Shown: positions 7,416-15,474 of the stretch, one piece after another | How the letters are laid out: each line of letters begins with the position of its first letter | Numbering within the stretch: the stretch's first letter is position 1 | NCBI GenBank assembly: GCA_963705515.1 | Contig: CAVPJV010000008.1 | Location: 992,001-1,056,000, forward strand | Length of the DNA stretch: 64,000 nt | Direction: 5' to 3' | Source of the DNA: Gaiellasilicea sp963705515 | Lineage (GTDB): Bacteria; Actinomycetota; Thermoleophilia; Gaiellales; Gaiellaceae | Program-made: the position numbers and the translations under genes | The notes under the pieces: generated by a model | Databases searched by the model: none | What the model was told of the DNA's origin: nothing | The model's input: only the letters and a program-made list of their open reading frames with translations

Positions 7416-8429
7416 ATGCCGTCGCCGTTCGTAGAGATCGAGGTCGGGAAGCGGATCGTCAAGGTGACGAACCCGGACAAAGTGCTCTTTCCGGCCCGGC
7501 AGGAGACGAAGCGGGACCTCGTCGAGTACTACCTCTCGGTCGGCGACGGGATCGTCCGCGCTCTCTACGAGCGCCCGACGCAGCTGCGCCGCTTCCCGGA
7601 CGGCGTCGAGGGCGAGATGATCTACCAGAAGCGGGTGCCCGAGAAGCGGCCCGACTGGGTCGAGGCCGCGCGCGTCACGTTCCCGTCCGGCCGCCACGCC
7701 GACGAGCTGTGCGTGACCGAGGTCGCGCAGGTCGCCTGGGCCGCCAACCTCGCCGTCGTCGACTTCCACCCCTGGCCGTCCCGTCGAGCCGACGTCGACA
7801 AGCCCGACGAGCTCCGGATCGACATCGACCCGCAGCCCGGGACGTCGTTCGAGGACGGCAAGCGCGTCGCGGCCGTCGTCCGCGAGACGCTCGACGAGAT
7901 GGGGTGGACGGGGTGGCCCAAGACCTCCGGCAACCGCGGCATCCACGTGGCCTGCCGGATCGAGCCGAAGTGGGACTTCCCGGTCGTGCGCCGCTGTGCG
8001 CTCGCGTTCGCCCGCGAGGTCGAGCGCCGCAGTGACCTCGTTACGACCGCCTGGTGGAAGGAGGAGCGCGGCGAGCGCGTCTTCATCGACTACAACCAGA
8101 ACGCCCGCGACCGCACGATCGCGTCCGCCTACTCGGTGCGCGGTCGGCCCGACGCGACCGTCTCCGCGCCGGTCACGTGGGGCGAGCTGCCCGACGTGGA
8201 GACCGAGGACTTCACGCTCGCATCGATGCCGGCGCGGTTCGCGAAGCTCGGCGACGTGCAGGCCGGCATCGACGACGCCGTCTGCGATCTGAGCGTCCTA
8301 CTCGAATGGGTCGAGCGGGAGGAGAAGGCAGGCGTCGGCGAGGCGCCGTACCCGCCGCAGTTCCCGAAGATGCCCGGCGAGCCCAAGCGGGTGCAGCCGT
8401 CGCGGGCGAAGCAGGCCGACTCCAAGTAA
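7416..8429 (+). CDS. LigD-type DNA polymerase/primase domain protein
   Basis: 337 residues, the polymerase (PolDom) module of bacterial NHEJ ligase LigD as a single-domain protein. Seen: VTNPDKVLFP near the start, TSGNRGIHV (nucleotide-binding), ELRIDIDPQPG with the catalytic Asp pair in DID, and TIASAYSVRGRPDATVSAPVTW near the end. In this family the domain fills gaps and adds ribonucleotides during end joining. A separate ATP-dependent ligase is 4 kb away (12487-13500), so the LigD activities are split as in several actinobacteria. No Ku gene is in the window. It is divergent from the amino-acid transporter. Confidence 0.92.
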   Translation: MPSPFVEIEVGKRIVKVTNPDKVLFPARQETKRDLVEYYLSVGDGIVRALYERPTQLRRFPDGVEGEMIYQKRVPEKRPDWVEAARVTFPSGRHADELCVTEVAQVAWAANLAVVDFHPWPSRRADVDKPDELRIDIDPQPGTSFEDGKRVAAVVRETLDEMGWTGWPKTSGNRGIHVACRIEPKWDFPVVRRCALAFAREVERRSDLVTTAWWKEERGERVFIDYNQNARDRTIASAYSVRGRPDATVSAPVTWGELPDVETEDFTLASMPARFAKLGDVQAGIDDAVCDLSVLLEWVEREEKAGVGEAPYPPQFPKMPGEPKRVQPSRAKQADSK

Positions 8430-8496
8430 CAGACTGTTACAAGGTGAGGCGGCTCACCTCCGCGCTCGAGCCAAGTAACAGACTGTTACTTGGCTC
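8422..8496. terminator. paired palindromes between convergent genes
   Basis: A 19-base direct repeat (CCAAGTAACAGACTGTTAC at 8422-8440 and 8471-8489), each copy centred on the palindrome TAACAG-A-CTGTTA. The second copy extends to a 14-bp arm GAGCCAAGTAACAG / CTGTTACTTGGCTC (8468-8496). GGTGAG/CTCACC forms a small hairpin between them. It lies at the meeting point of the polymerase gene (+) and the response regulator (-), reaching into both coding ends. A bidirectional terminator is the simplest reading; a paired operator is the alternative. Confidence 0.6.
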
Positions 8497-9130
8497 AGAT
8501 CAGCCGCCGCTCGGCGGCCCAGCGCGTCAGCTCGTGCCGGCTCGAGAGCTGCAGCTTGCGGAGGACGGCGGAGACGTGGCTCTCGACCGTCTTCACGGAC
8601 AGGTGCAGGCGCGCGGCGATCTCCTTGTAGCGGTAGCCGCGCGCGATCAGCTGCAGCACCTCGCGCTCGCGGGCGGTGAGCGTGTCGAGCTCCGGGTCGA
8701 CCGCCGCCTCGCCGGAGCGGAAGGCGTCGAGGACGAATCCGGCGAGTCGCGGCGAGAAGACGGCGTCGCCGTCGGCGGTGCGGTTGATCGCGTCGACGAG
8801 CTCGGCGCCCGAGATCGTCTTCGTGACGTAGCCGCGGGCGCCGGCCCGGATCACGTCGATCACGTCCTCTGCGGCGTCCGAGACGGAGAGCGCGAGGAAG
8901 CGCACGCCCGGGCGCTCGGGCGCGACCTGGGCGATCACGGCATGGCCGCCGCCGTCCGGCAGGTGGACGTCGAGCAGGACGACGTCGGGGTCGACCTCGC
9001 GGATCAACGGCACGGCCTCGGCGACGGAGCCGGCCTCACCGACGATCTCGACCGCTTCGCCGAGCTCCGCGCGGACGCCCGAGCGGAAGATGTGATGGTC
9101 GTCGACGAGGACGACGCGGCGGCGGCTCAC
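8495..9130 (-). CDS. NarL/LuxR-family response regulator
   Basis: 211 residues. The receiver domain covers residues 5-120 with Asp54 in VVLLDVHLPDG as the phosphoacceptor. The LuxR-type helix-turn-helix is at about 148-205 (LTAREREVLQLIARGYRYKE, then KTVESHVSAVLRKL). It is the output of the adjoining PspC-containing kinase: the genes overlap by 4 bases and would be translated together. By analogy with LiaR it probably controls envelope-stress genes, perhaps its own operon. Confidence 0.93.
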   Translation of the reverse strand: MSRRRVVLVDDHHIFRSGVRAELGEAVEIVGEAGSVAEAVPLIREVDPDVVLLDVHLPDGGGHAVIAQVAPERPGVRFLALSVSDAAEDVIDVIRAGARGYVTKTISGAELVDAINRTADGDAVFSPRLAGFVLDAFRSGEAAVDPELDTLTAREREVLQLIARGYRYKEIAARLHLSVKTVESHVSAVLRKLQLSSRHELTRWAAERRLI

Positions 9131-10236
9131 GACTGTCTCCCCAGCCGCAGCTCGACCTCGGTGCCCTCCGGTGAGGACACGATCGCCGCGCTACCGCCGA
9201 CGCGCTCCATGCGGCCGCGGATCGACTCGGCGATCCCGTGCGAGTCCGGCGGCAGCTCCTCCGGGTCGAACCCCGTGCCGCGATCGCGGACGTAGACCGC
9301 GATCGCGTCGTCGCCCACGTCGGCGAAGACCGAGACCTCGTCCGCGCCGGAGTGCTCGGCGGCGTTCGCCATCGCCTCGCGGGCCGCGAGCACGAGTGCC
9401 TCGACGCGGTCGTCCAGCGGCACGTCGCCGGTGCGGACGAGCTCGACCGGGACGCCGTGAAGCTCCTCCACCTCGACGGCCGCGGTCTCGATTGCGGAAG
9501 CCAGGCTCGCCCCATCCGAGCGCGCGTCGGGATAGAGCCATCCCCGCAGCTCCCGTTCCTGCCGGCGCGCGAGGGCTGCGACGCGGCGAGGGTCGTTCGC
9601 CTCGCGCTGGACGAGCGCGAGAGTCTGCAGCACGGAGTCGTGGATGCGCGCCGCCATCTCCGCGCGCTCCTCCGAGCGGATCCGGGCGACCCGCTCGGAG
9701 TTCCGCTCGGCCGCCAGCCTCCAGGCCCAGGGGCCGAGAACGAGCAGGAGGGTGATCGCGACCGCGCTGGACTGGAACGCCGCGTCGCGGCCGTCGGACG
9801 TCGCGTTCTGGTCGACGAAGAGGATCACGCCGACGGCGACGAGGGAGAGGCCCGCCACCACGGAGGCACCTGTCCGTCCCCTGGCAAGCAGGATCCCCGC
9901 CCCGCAGAGCGCGGCCGGCCAGATCAGCGAGTCCGAGAAGCCGAAGCCGCGGAGGGCGATCGCGCCGGCGAGCGCGAGTCCGACGTAGCCGAGGAGCCGG
10001 CGCTTTGACGACGGCGCCGGACCGCTCTCCGGCTCGAGAGCGAGCCAGGCACCGCCGTACGCGACGATCCCGGCGCCGCCGGCGAACGCGAGCAGCGCGA
10101 ACGTGAGCCGGACGAGCGTTGCGTCGACCCGCAGGCTGCGCCCGATCCCGGCGCAGACACCCGCGATCGCTCCCTCGCCGGGCGCGCGCCGCAGGCGAGG
10201 GAGCGTCAGCGGCAGCCGATACGGCGTCGAGCTCAC
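9127..10236 (-). CDS. sensor histidine kinase with N-terminal PspC domain
   Basis: 369 residues. Residues 14-68 are a PspC domain (GVCAGIGRSLRVDATLVRLTF). Several hydrophobic segments follow to about residue 175, then the HisKA_3 dimerisation helix with the phospho-His in AARIHDSVLQTLALVQ. The HATPase domain has the N-box REAMANAAEHSG, the G1 motif VRDRGTGFDP and the G2 motif SHGIAESIRGRM. It is a membrane-bound sensor of the NarX/LiaS class. It overlaps its regulator and the upstream LiaF-like gene by 4 bases each, forming a three-gene operon. Confidence 0.92.
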   Translation of the reverse strand: MSSTPYRLPLTLPRLRRAPGEGAIAGVCAGIGRSLRVDATLVRLTFALLAFAGGAGIVAYGGAWLALEPESGPAPSSKRRLLGYVGLALAGAIALRGFGFSDSLIWPAALCGAGILLARGRTGASVVAGLSLVAVGVILFVDQNATSDGRDAAFQSSAVAITLLLVLGPWAWRLAAERNSERVARIRSEERAEMAARIHDSVLQTLALVQREANDPRRVAALARRQERELRGWLYPDARSDGASLASAIETAAVEVEELHGVPVELVRTGDVPLDDRVEALVLAAREAMANAAEHSGADEVSVFADVGDDAIAVYVRDRGTGFDPEELPPDSHGIAESIRGRMERVGGSAAIVSSPEGTEVELRLGRQS

Positions 10237-11369
10237 CCGCGCTGAACCTGGATGTCGCCGATCGCGATGTCGGCCTCGAGGTCGAGCACGGGAGCATCCG
10301 GAGTCGCGCCGGGCAGGGCGATGCGTCGATCCGCGTCAACGCCGTCGTCGCGCGCGCCGAGGAGGTCGATCGAGCCGACTCCGGCGTGGGCGTCGATCAC
10401 GAGGGCGACGTCCTCCGGCACCGTGATGACGAGCTTGCCGATGCCGACGCTGGCGTCGACCGACGTCGTTCCCGCCGGCAGAGTGACGTCGCTGAGGTCG
10501 AGCTCGAGGTCGCCGATGCCGTGCTCGTAGCTCGTGTCCAGGGCGGTGACGGTCGTCGGTTGCTCGGTCTTCTCCCCGACTCCTGCGCCGACGGAGACCG
10601 GCGTGATCGCGGCCAGGGCGAAGGCGGCCAGCAGGAGCAGGCCGAGGAAGACGAGCCCGCCCACGCGCCGCTGCGTCATCGCCCCGAACGCGATCGCGGC
10701 GCCGACGATCACGACGCCCGCCGCGAGCGCAGCGGCGACGTCGACGTCGTAGATGTCGAGCACGGCGAGCAGCCCGAACAAACCGGCGGCTGCGAGCAGC
10801 GCGCCGAGGACGGGCGCGAAGAGCGACTGCCTCACCGGCGGCTTGGGCGGCGGGGGTGGTGGCTGGACTCTCGTCGTCGCTTGGTCGGGCTGGGCTGCTT
10901 CGTCCGCTGCGACGGGGGCGGCGGCGGTCTGAACGGCGCGTGGACGGTCGGCGCGCTGCGACACGTGCCACCAGACGAGCGCGCCCCCGACGAGGGTCGC
11001 CGCGAGCCAGACGTTGCCGGTTCCCGGCCAGAAGTGCGCCTCGGAGAGCGCAAAGAGCGCGCCGAAGGCGAGCAGGCCGACGCCGACGAGCAGCCAGGGG
11101 TGGTCGCGGCGTCCGCGCAGTGCCTCGACGGCGATCGACTCGTCGTCGTCCTCGCCGGGGATCACAAGCCAGGCGGCGAGATAGAGCAGCAGCCCGGTCC
11201 CACCCACCAGCGCGAGCGCGGCGAACGCGATCCGGTAGACGAGCGGGTTGACGTCGAAGTAGCGGCCGAGTCCAGCCGCGACGCCCCCGAGCCAGCGGCC
11301 TTCGGTTGGTCGGGCGAGCCGCCGGGGCGGTGCGTCGTCGGTCGTGGTCGGGTCGATCGTGTCGGACAT
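10233..11369 (-). CDS. PspC / LiaF-like membrane protein
   Basis: 378 residues. The PspC domain at about residues 20-75 includes GVAAGLGRYFDVNPLVYRI. Around five further hydrophobic segments run to residue 255, with a Pro/Ala-rich cytosolic linker in the middle. The C-terminal 110 residues are a beta-helical domain like LiaF/YvqF (repeated short strands such as GIGDLELDLSD, VGIGKLVITVP, DIAIGDIQVQRG). In Firmicutes LiaF restrains the LiaS kinase; here it would do the same for the PspC kinase encoded next. It is first gene of the operon. Confidence 0.88.
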   Translation of the reverse strand: MSDTIDPTTTDDAPPRRLARPTEGRWLGGVAAGLGRYFDVNPLVYRIAFAALALVGGTGLLLYLAAWLVIPGEDDDESIAVEALRGRRDHPWLLVGVGLLAFGALFALSEAHFWPGTGNVWLAATLVGGALVWWHVSQRADRPRAVQTAAAPVAADEAAQPDQATTRVQPPPPPPKPPVRQSLFAPVLGALLAAAGLFGLLAVLDIYDVDVAAALAAGVVIVGAAIAFGAMTQRRVGGLVFLGLLLLAAFALAAITPVSVGAGVGEKTEQPTTVTALDTSYEHGIGDLELDLSDVTLPAGTTSVDASVGIGKLVITVPEDVALVIDAHAGVGSIDLLGARDDGVDADRRIALPGATPDAPVLDLEADIAIGDIQVQRG

Positions 11370-11479
11370 CGTGAGCCTCCTGTTGATGATCTCCCACCAG
11401 CGTGCGTGGGGGAGAGGGCTCTACGCCATCCGGCACGTCCCTGAGTCGACCCTGATCTTTTTCCACGGTCAACCTCGGG

Positions 11480-11869
11480 TCAGTCCGACCACCAGCCGGG
11501 CTTGAGCTCGGCGTCCCGCGGGTCAGTCCCGGCGCCGAAAGCGATGTACTCGGCCCCGTCTGGGCCGGCCTCCACGGCTCGCATCGTGTTCTTGCCGATC
11601 CGGACCGCGTCCCACGGCTGCAACTCCACGATCTCGTCCTCGATCTTGATGCGGGCGCTGCCCTTGACGAGGACGTAGACCTCCTCCTGGTTCGGATGCT
11701 TGTGGCCGAACGGGATGCGGAAGTTCGGAGCGAGCGTGAACAGGCTGAGCCCGAGGGTCTCACCGTCGATCGCCCCGCGCGCGAACCGGGCCTCGATCTC
11801 CTCCGGCATCTGGAACTTCGGCGCGGAGTTCTCGACCTCTCTGAGGTTCTTCTTCGTGTAGTCGCTCAT
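11480..11869 (-). CDS. cupin-domain protein
   Basis: 129 residues with a single conserved cupin barrel. Metal-binding motif 1 is GHKHPNQEEVYVLVKGSARI (His, His, Glu) and motif 2 is near PWDAVRIGKNTMRAV, where the usual His is replaced, so the metal site may be incomplete. The C-terminus is Trp-rich (PGWWSD). The substrate is unknown. It is divergent from the XRE regulator at 11936 with a 66-bp shared promoter region containing an inverted repeat, so it is a candidate target of that regulator. Confidence 0.8.
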   Translation of the reverse strand: MSDYTKKNLREVENSAPKFQMPEEIEARFARGAIDGETLGLSLFTLAPNFRIPFGHKHPNQEEVYVLVKGSARIKIEDEIVELQPWDAVRIGKNTMRAVEAGPDGAEYIAFGAGTDPRDAELKPGWWSD

Positions 11870-11898
11870 GGTCTGATGATATGGATGCTGTAAAGCAG

Positions 11899-11933
11899 GC
11901 TTGACATATTAGGAGTGTCAAGCTAACTTGACA
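11899..11933. promoter_or_regulatory. operator/promoter for the XRE regulator and cupin
   Basis: A perfect 8-bp inverted repeat, GCTTGACA (11899-11906) and TGTCAAGC (11916-11923), with a third copy CTTGACA at 11927-11933. Read on the + strand, TTGACA at 11901-11906 and TAACTT at 11924-11929, 17 bases apart, fit a sigma-70 type promoter whose transcription start would fall on or beside the GTG at 11936. The repeat overlaps the -35 box, so binding there would block transcription. Confidence 0.6.
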
Positions 11934-11935
11934 GC

Positions 11936-12133
11936 GTGCTCAACATGATCCGTGAATTGCGGGCGGGACGGGGGCTGTCGCAGGCGGAGCTCGCTCAGGC
12001 GATGCAGGTCTCGCGGCAGACGATCAACGCGATCGAGACGGAGCGATACACCCCGTCGCTGCCGCTCGCGCTCGCGCTCGCTCGGTACTTCGGCATGACT
12101 GTGGAGGAGGTCTTCGATGACGGCACTGCATAA
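11936..12133 (+). CDS. small XRE-family helix-turn-helix regulator
   Basis: 65 residues, nearly all HTH_3: IRELRAGRGLSQAELAQAMQ, then VSRQTINAIETERYTPSLPL (recognition helix) and ALALARYFGMTVEEVFDD. This is the short XRE type that often pairs with a small membrane protein. The GTG start at 11936 sits at the predicted transcription start, with no ribosome-binding site, so the mRNA may be leaderless; an ATG at 11945 is the alternative. Its 3' end overlaps the membrane protein gene at 12117 by 17 bases. The inverted repeat just upstream suggests autoregulation. Confidence 0.9.
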   Translation: MLNMIRELRAGRGLSQAELAQAMQVSRQTINAIETERYTPSLPLALALARYFGMTVEEVFDDGTA

Positions 12134-12503
12134 GACGAAGTGGTTCCTGCCCCTGTTCTCGGTCGGGCTGGGACTGCTGTTCTGCGCGGCGCTCTGGGCC
12201 GGCGGCGAGCGGAGCGCCGGGATCGAGTCGCTGGGGATCATGGTGGGGCTGGGTCTCGTCTTTCTCCTCGGCGGCCGCAGCGACCTGATTCGCGGCCTGC
12301 GGGGAGACGGACGCGATGAGTACTGGCAGCGAATCGATGTCCACGCGACCGCGCTCGCCGGCAACGTCCTGATCGTCGCGATTCTCGGCATGTGCGCCTG
12401 GGAGTGGGCGCACGGCGAGAGCGGCAGCCCCTATGTCCAGCTCGGCGCGATCGCGGGCGTCTCCTACGTCGTTGCGCTCGGCTTTCTCAGGTGGAGGAGC
12501 TGA
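12117..12503 (+). CDS. small membrane protein coupled to the XRE regulator
   Basis: 128 residues with four hydrophobic segments (about 10-30, 38-54, 78-95, 106-124) and a short polar loop RSDLIRGLRGDGRDEYWQRI. The pairing of a short XRE regulator with an overlapping membrane protein of this size is common (DUF2178-like pairs), with RDEYWQRID resembling the conserved RDE loop; the family call is tentative. It ends inside the 3' end of the convergent DNA ligase gene (17-base overlap). Confidence 0.75.
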   Translation: MTALHKTKWFLPLFSVGLGLLFCAALWAGGERSAGIESLGIMVGLGLVFLLGGRSDLIRGLRGDGRDEYWQRIDVHATALAGNVLIVAILGMCAWEWAHGESGSPYVQLGAIAGVSYVVALGFLRWRS

Positions 12504-13500
12504 GCAGGGTCTCGACCGTGGGGTCGTCGGCGCGCCGTGGCGGCCTCACCTCGCGCCACGTGCACTGGTCCGGGTCCTTGTCGTCGCGGAAGCGGATCAG
12601 CTTCGTGCCGTGGCGGAAGCGGTTCCCCTGCACCTTGTCGTAGCGCACCTCGGCGACGAGCTCGTGCCGTAGCGCCGATTCCTCGAGGCCGTTCGTCCCC
12701 CAGCGGTTGGGCTCCGAGAAGCGGCGGTCGGAGCTCTCGTCGAGGAGGGGCAGGACACGTCCCGCGATCTCGTCGTGGTTGCGGGCGCCGATCGCCGCCG
12801 AGCCGACGTAGTCGACCTCGCCGTCCTCGCCGTAGAGCCCGAGCAGCAGCGTCGCGAGCTTCTCGCGACCGGGCTTCCAGCGGACGCCGATGACGACGCA
12901 GTCGGCGGTCTTGTGCTCCTTCACCTTGACGACCGCCTCGCGCGAGCCGGGCATGTAGGCAAGCCCCAGCCGCTTCGCGATCACACCGTCGAGCCCGGCG
13001 GCCTCGAAGCGGTCGAGCCATGCGGTCGCGGCCTCGAGGGACGTGGTCGCCGGCGAGATCCAGAAGCCATCGCCGCGGCGCAGCAGCTCCTCGCGCCTCG
13101 CCTCGAGCGGGCGCTCGTGGACCGGGTCTCCGTCCCAGAGCAGGAGGTCGAACGCGATGAAGATCGCCGGGATCTCGGCGGACAGCTTGCGGACGCGGCT
13201 CTCGGCGGGATGAAGCCGCGTCTGCATCGAGTCGAAGTCGAGCACGCCGTCGCGGGCGATCACGATCTCGCCGTCGAGCGCGGAGTGGGGCGGGAGCAGC
13301 TCGCCGAGCGGCGCCAGCTCGGGAAAGTAGCGCAGGAGCGGGCGGCCGTTGCGCGACCAGAGCGCGAGCTCGCCGCCGTCGTTCTCGAGCACGCCGCGGA
13401 AGCCGTCCCACTTCGGCTCGTACTGCCAGCCCTCGCCGGCGGGGAGCTCGCGGACGAGCTCGGCCTCCATCGGCGGGAAGGGGACGTTCGGGCCGGGCAC
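12487..13500 (-). CDS. ATP-dependent DNA ligase
   Basis: 337 residues, a two-domain ligase of the LigC/LigD-ligase class. The nucleotidylated Lys is Lys30 in EPKWDGFRG. Further ligase motifs are LDGEIV, FDLLLWDG, GLDGVIAKRL and AVVKVKEHKTADCVV (motif V). The OB-fold part follows, ending FRDDKDPDQCTWREVRPPRR. It seals nicks with ATP, most likely in end joining or base-excision repair, and could partner the LigD-type polymerase at 7416-8429. It lacks an N-terminal DNA-binding domain, as expected for LigC. Confidence 0.93.
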   Translation of the reverse strand: MPGPNVPFPPMEAELVRELPAGEGWQYEPKWDGFRGVLENDGGELALWSRNGRPLLRYFPELAPLGELLPPHSALDGEIVIARDGVLDFDSMQTRLHPAESRVRKLSAEIPAIFIAFDLLLWDGDPVHERPLEARREELLRRGDGFWISPATTSLEAATAWLDRFEAAGLDGVIAKRLGLAYMPGSREAVVKVKEHKTADCVVIGVRWKPGREKLATLLLGLYGEDGEVDYVGSAAIGARNHDEIAGRVLPLLDESSDRRFSEPNRWGTNGLEESALRHELVAEVRYDKVQGNRFRHGTKLIRFRDDKDPDQCTWREVRPPRRADDPTVETLLSSST

Positions 13501-13518
13501 GTCTGCAAGGCTACTGCG

Positions 13519-13800
13519 ATGGGCGAGCTCGACGGCGTGTGGGAGGTGCGGCGCGTCGGCGGCCTGCTGCCGCCGCTCTACGGCGTGCGCAAGCGGATCG
13601 AGGGAGCTGCCGGTGTGACGATGCTCATGTTTGTCGGCGCCCCGTTCGACGTCGTCGGCCGCGAGCTTCGCTATCGGGGCGCGCTCTCCCGCGGGCTCGT
13701 CGACACGGTCGAGCCCGGCGAGGACGGCTGGTGGGATGGCATTGCGCGCTACCGCGGCCGTGAGCTCGGCCGCTTCGCGATGCGCCGCCTCGACGGCTGA
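13519..13800 (+). CDS. small hypothetical protein
   Basis: 93 residues from the ATG at 13519. GELDGVWEVRRVGGLLPPLY at the start and DGWWDGIARYRGRELGRFAM at the end suggest a small beta-barrel, lipocalin-like fold. No Cys and no signal peptide. It is divergent from the ligase (18-base gap) and 13 bases upstream of fabF. I do not know a function. Confidence 0.65.
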   Translation: MGELDGVWEVRRVGGLLPPLYGVRKRIEGAAGVTMLMFVGAPFDVVGRELRYRGALSRGLVDTVEPGEDGWWDGIARYRGRELGRFAMRRLDG

Positions 13801-13813
13801 CTAGGATTGCTCG

Positions 13814-15040
13814 ATGAGAAGGGTGGCCGTCACCGGGCTGGGCGCGATCACGCCGATCGGCCTCGACGCGCCCTCGACCTGGAACGCCGCTGTCGCGGGT
13901 GAGAGCGGCATCGACTTCATCCAGGCGTTCGACGCGAGCGAGTACCCGGTGCGGATCGCGGGCGAAGTGAAGGGCTTCGACCCGGCCACGGTCGCGCCGG
14001 CGAAGGAGGCACGCCGGATGGACCGAAACGTCCTGCTCGCGCTCGGCGCCGCGCAGGAGGCCTGGCGGGAAGGCGGTCTCAACGGGGTCGACCCGGCGCG
14101 CGTCGGCGTCGTCGTCGGCTCTGCGATCGGCGGGCTGCCGGGGATCGTCGAGCAGACGCACGTGCTCCGCGACCGCGGCCCCGACCGCATCTCGCCGTTC
14201 TTCATCCCGAGCGTGCTCGTCGACTCGGCGAGCGGCCAGATCGCGATCTCGCTCGGGGTCCGCGGGCCCAACTACGCGCCCGTCTCGGCCTGCGCGACCG
14301 GCTCGCACGCCGTCGGCGAAGGCGCCGAGCTGATCCGCCGGGGCGACGCCGACGCCGTTCTCGCCGGCGGCACGGAGTCGTGCATCCATCCGCTGATCCT
14401 CGCCGGCTTCTGCGCGATGCGCGGCCTCGTCGCCGAGGATGAGGACCCGACGAAGGCCTCGCGGCCGTTCGACGCGACGCGCGCCGGCTTCGTGATGTCG
14501 GAGGCCGCATGCATCCTCCTGCTCGAGGAGCTCGAGTCGGCGCAGGCGCGCGGCGCGACGATCTACGCCGAGGTGCTCGGCTACGGGGCGTCGAACGACG
14601 CGCACCACATGGCCCAGCCGGAGCCGGAGGCGACCGGCGTGGCCGGGATGATGCGTGCGGCGCTCGAGCGCACCGGGGTCGAGCCGGAGCGGGTCGGCTA
14701 CATCAACGCGCACGGCACCTCGACCCCTCTCGGCGACGCGGCCGAGACGCGTGCGATCAAGCAGGTCTTCGGCGACCATGCCTACGAGCTCGCCGTCTCC
14801 TCGACGAAGTCGGTGACGGGGCACTGCTTCGGAGCCGCCGGCGCGATCGAGTCGATGATGTGCGCGCTCGCGCTGCACCACCAGCTCGTGCCGCCGACGA
14901 TCAACTACCGCAATCCCGATCCGGAGTGCGACCTCGACTACGTCCCGAACGAGGCGCGCGAGGTTGAGCTCGACGTCGCGCTCTCGAACGCGATGGGCCT
15001 CGGCGGTCACAACGGCTGCGTCCTGCTCGGCCGCGTCTAG
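13814..15040 (+). CDS. fabF: beta-ketoacyl-ACP synthase II
   Basis: 408 residues, full length for KAS II. The catalytic Cys160 is in SACATGSHA, with His300 in NAHGTSTPLGD and His337 in KSVTGHCFGAAG; the C-terminal AMGLGGHNG is conserved. It condenses malonyl-ACP with the growing acyl chain in type II fatty acid synthesis. No other fab gene is near, so it is an isolated copy. The usual GHLLGAAG is GHCFGAAG here, a conservative change. The start codon follows no strong ribosome site, but MRRVAVTGLGA fixes the N-terminus. Confidence 0.95.
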   Translation: MRRVAVTGLGAITPIGLDAPSTWNAAVAGESGIDFIQAFDASEYPVRIAGEVKGFDPATVAPAKEARRMDRNVLLALGAAQEAWREGGLNGVDPARVGVVVGSAIGGLPGIVEQTHVLRDRGPDRISPFFIPSVLVDSASGQIAISLGVRGPNYAPVSACATGSHAVGEGAELIRRGDADAVLAGGTESCIHPLILAGFCAMRGLVAEDEDPTKASRPFDATRAGFVMSEAACILLLEELESAQARGATIYAEVLGYGASNDAHHMAQPEPEATGVAGMMRAALERTGVEPERVGYINAHGTSTPLGDAAETRAIKQVFGDHAYELAVSSTKSVTGHCFGAAGAIESMMCALALHHQLVPPTINYRNPDPECDLDYVPNEAREVELDVALSNAMGLGGHNGCVLLGRV

Positions 15041-15077
15041 GCGAGCGGCAACAACCGTGAAGAAAGGGGCGGAGACC

Positions 15078-15461
15078 ATGAAGACTGGAACAGGAGACTC
15101 TCCCTCTCAGCTGATCGACGCGAGGATCGAGGAGCTGGGTGATTGGCGAGGCGAGACGCTCGCTCGGATCCGGGCTCTCGTCAAGCAGGCCGACCCCGAT
15201 GTGGTCGAGGAGTGGAAGTGGAGAGGGGTTCCGGTGTGGTCGCACGACGGGATGATCTGCACCGGCGAGACCTACAAGGAGATCGTGAAGGTGACCTTCG
15301 CCAAGGGCGCCTCGTTGGAGGACCCTTCCGGCCTCTTCAACTCCAGCCTCGAAGGCAACACCAGGCGCGCCATCGACTTCCATGAGGGCGACGAGATCGA
15401 TGCCGAGGCGCTGAAGGCGCTCGTTCGCGCCGCCGTGACGCTGAACACCGCTCGGTCCTAG
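15078..15461 (+). CDS. DUF1801 family protein
   Basis: 127 residues from an ATG preceded by GGGGCGGAG. WKWRGVPVWSHDGMICTGET and the following KEIVKVTFAKGASLEDP are typical of the DUF1801 / YdhG fold, a small alpha-beta domain of uncertain biochemical role. The C-terminal ALKALVRAAVTLN helix is also typical. It lies 37 bases after fabF on the same strand; the link to fatty acid synthesis is probably incidental. Confidence 0.85.
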   Translation: MKTGTGDSPSQLIDARIEELGDWRGETLARIRALVKQADPDVVEEWKWRGVPVWSHDGMICTGETYKEIVKVTFAKGASLEDPSGLFNSSLEGNTRRAIDFHEGDEIDAEALKALVRAAVTLNTARS

Positions 15462-15474
15462 AACGCCGCGCCTG

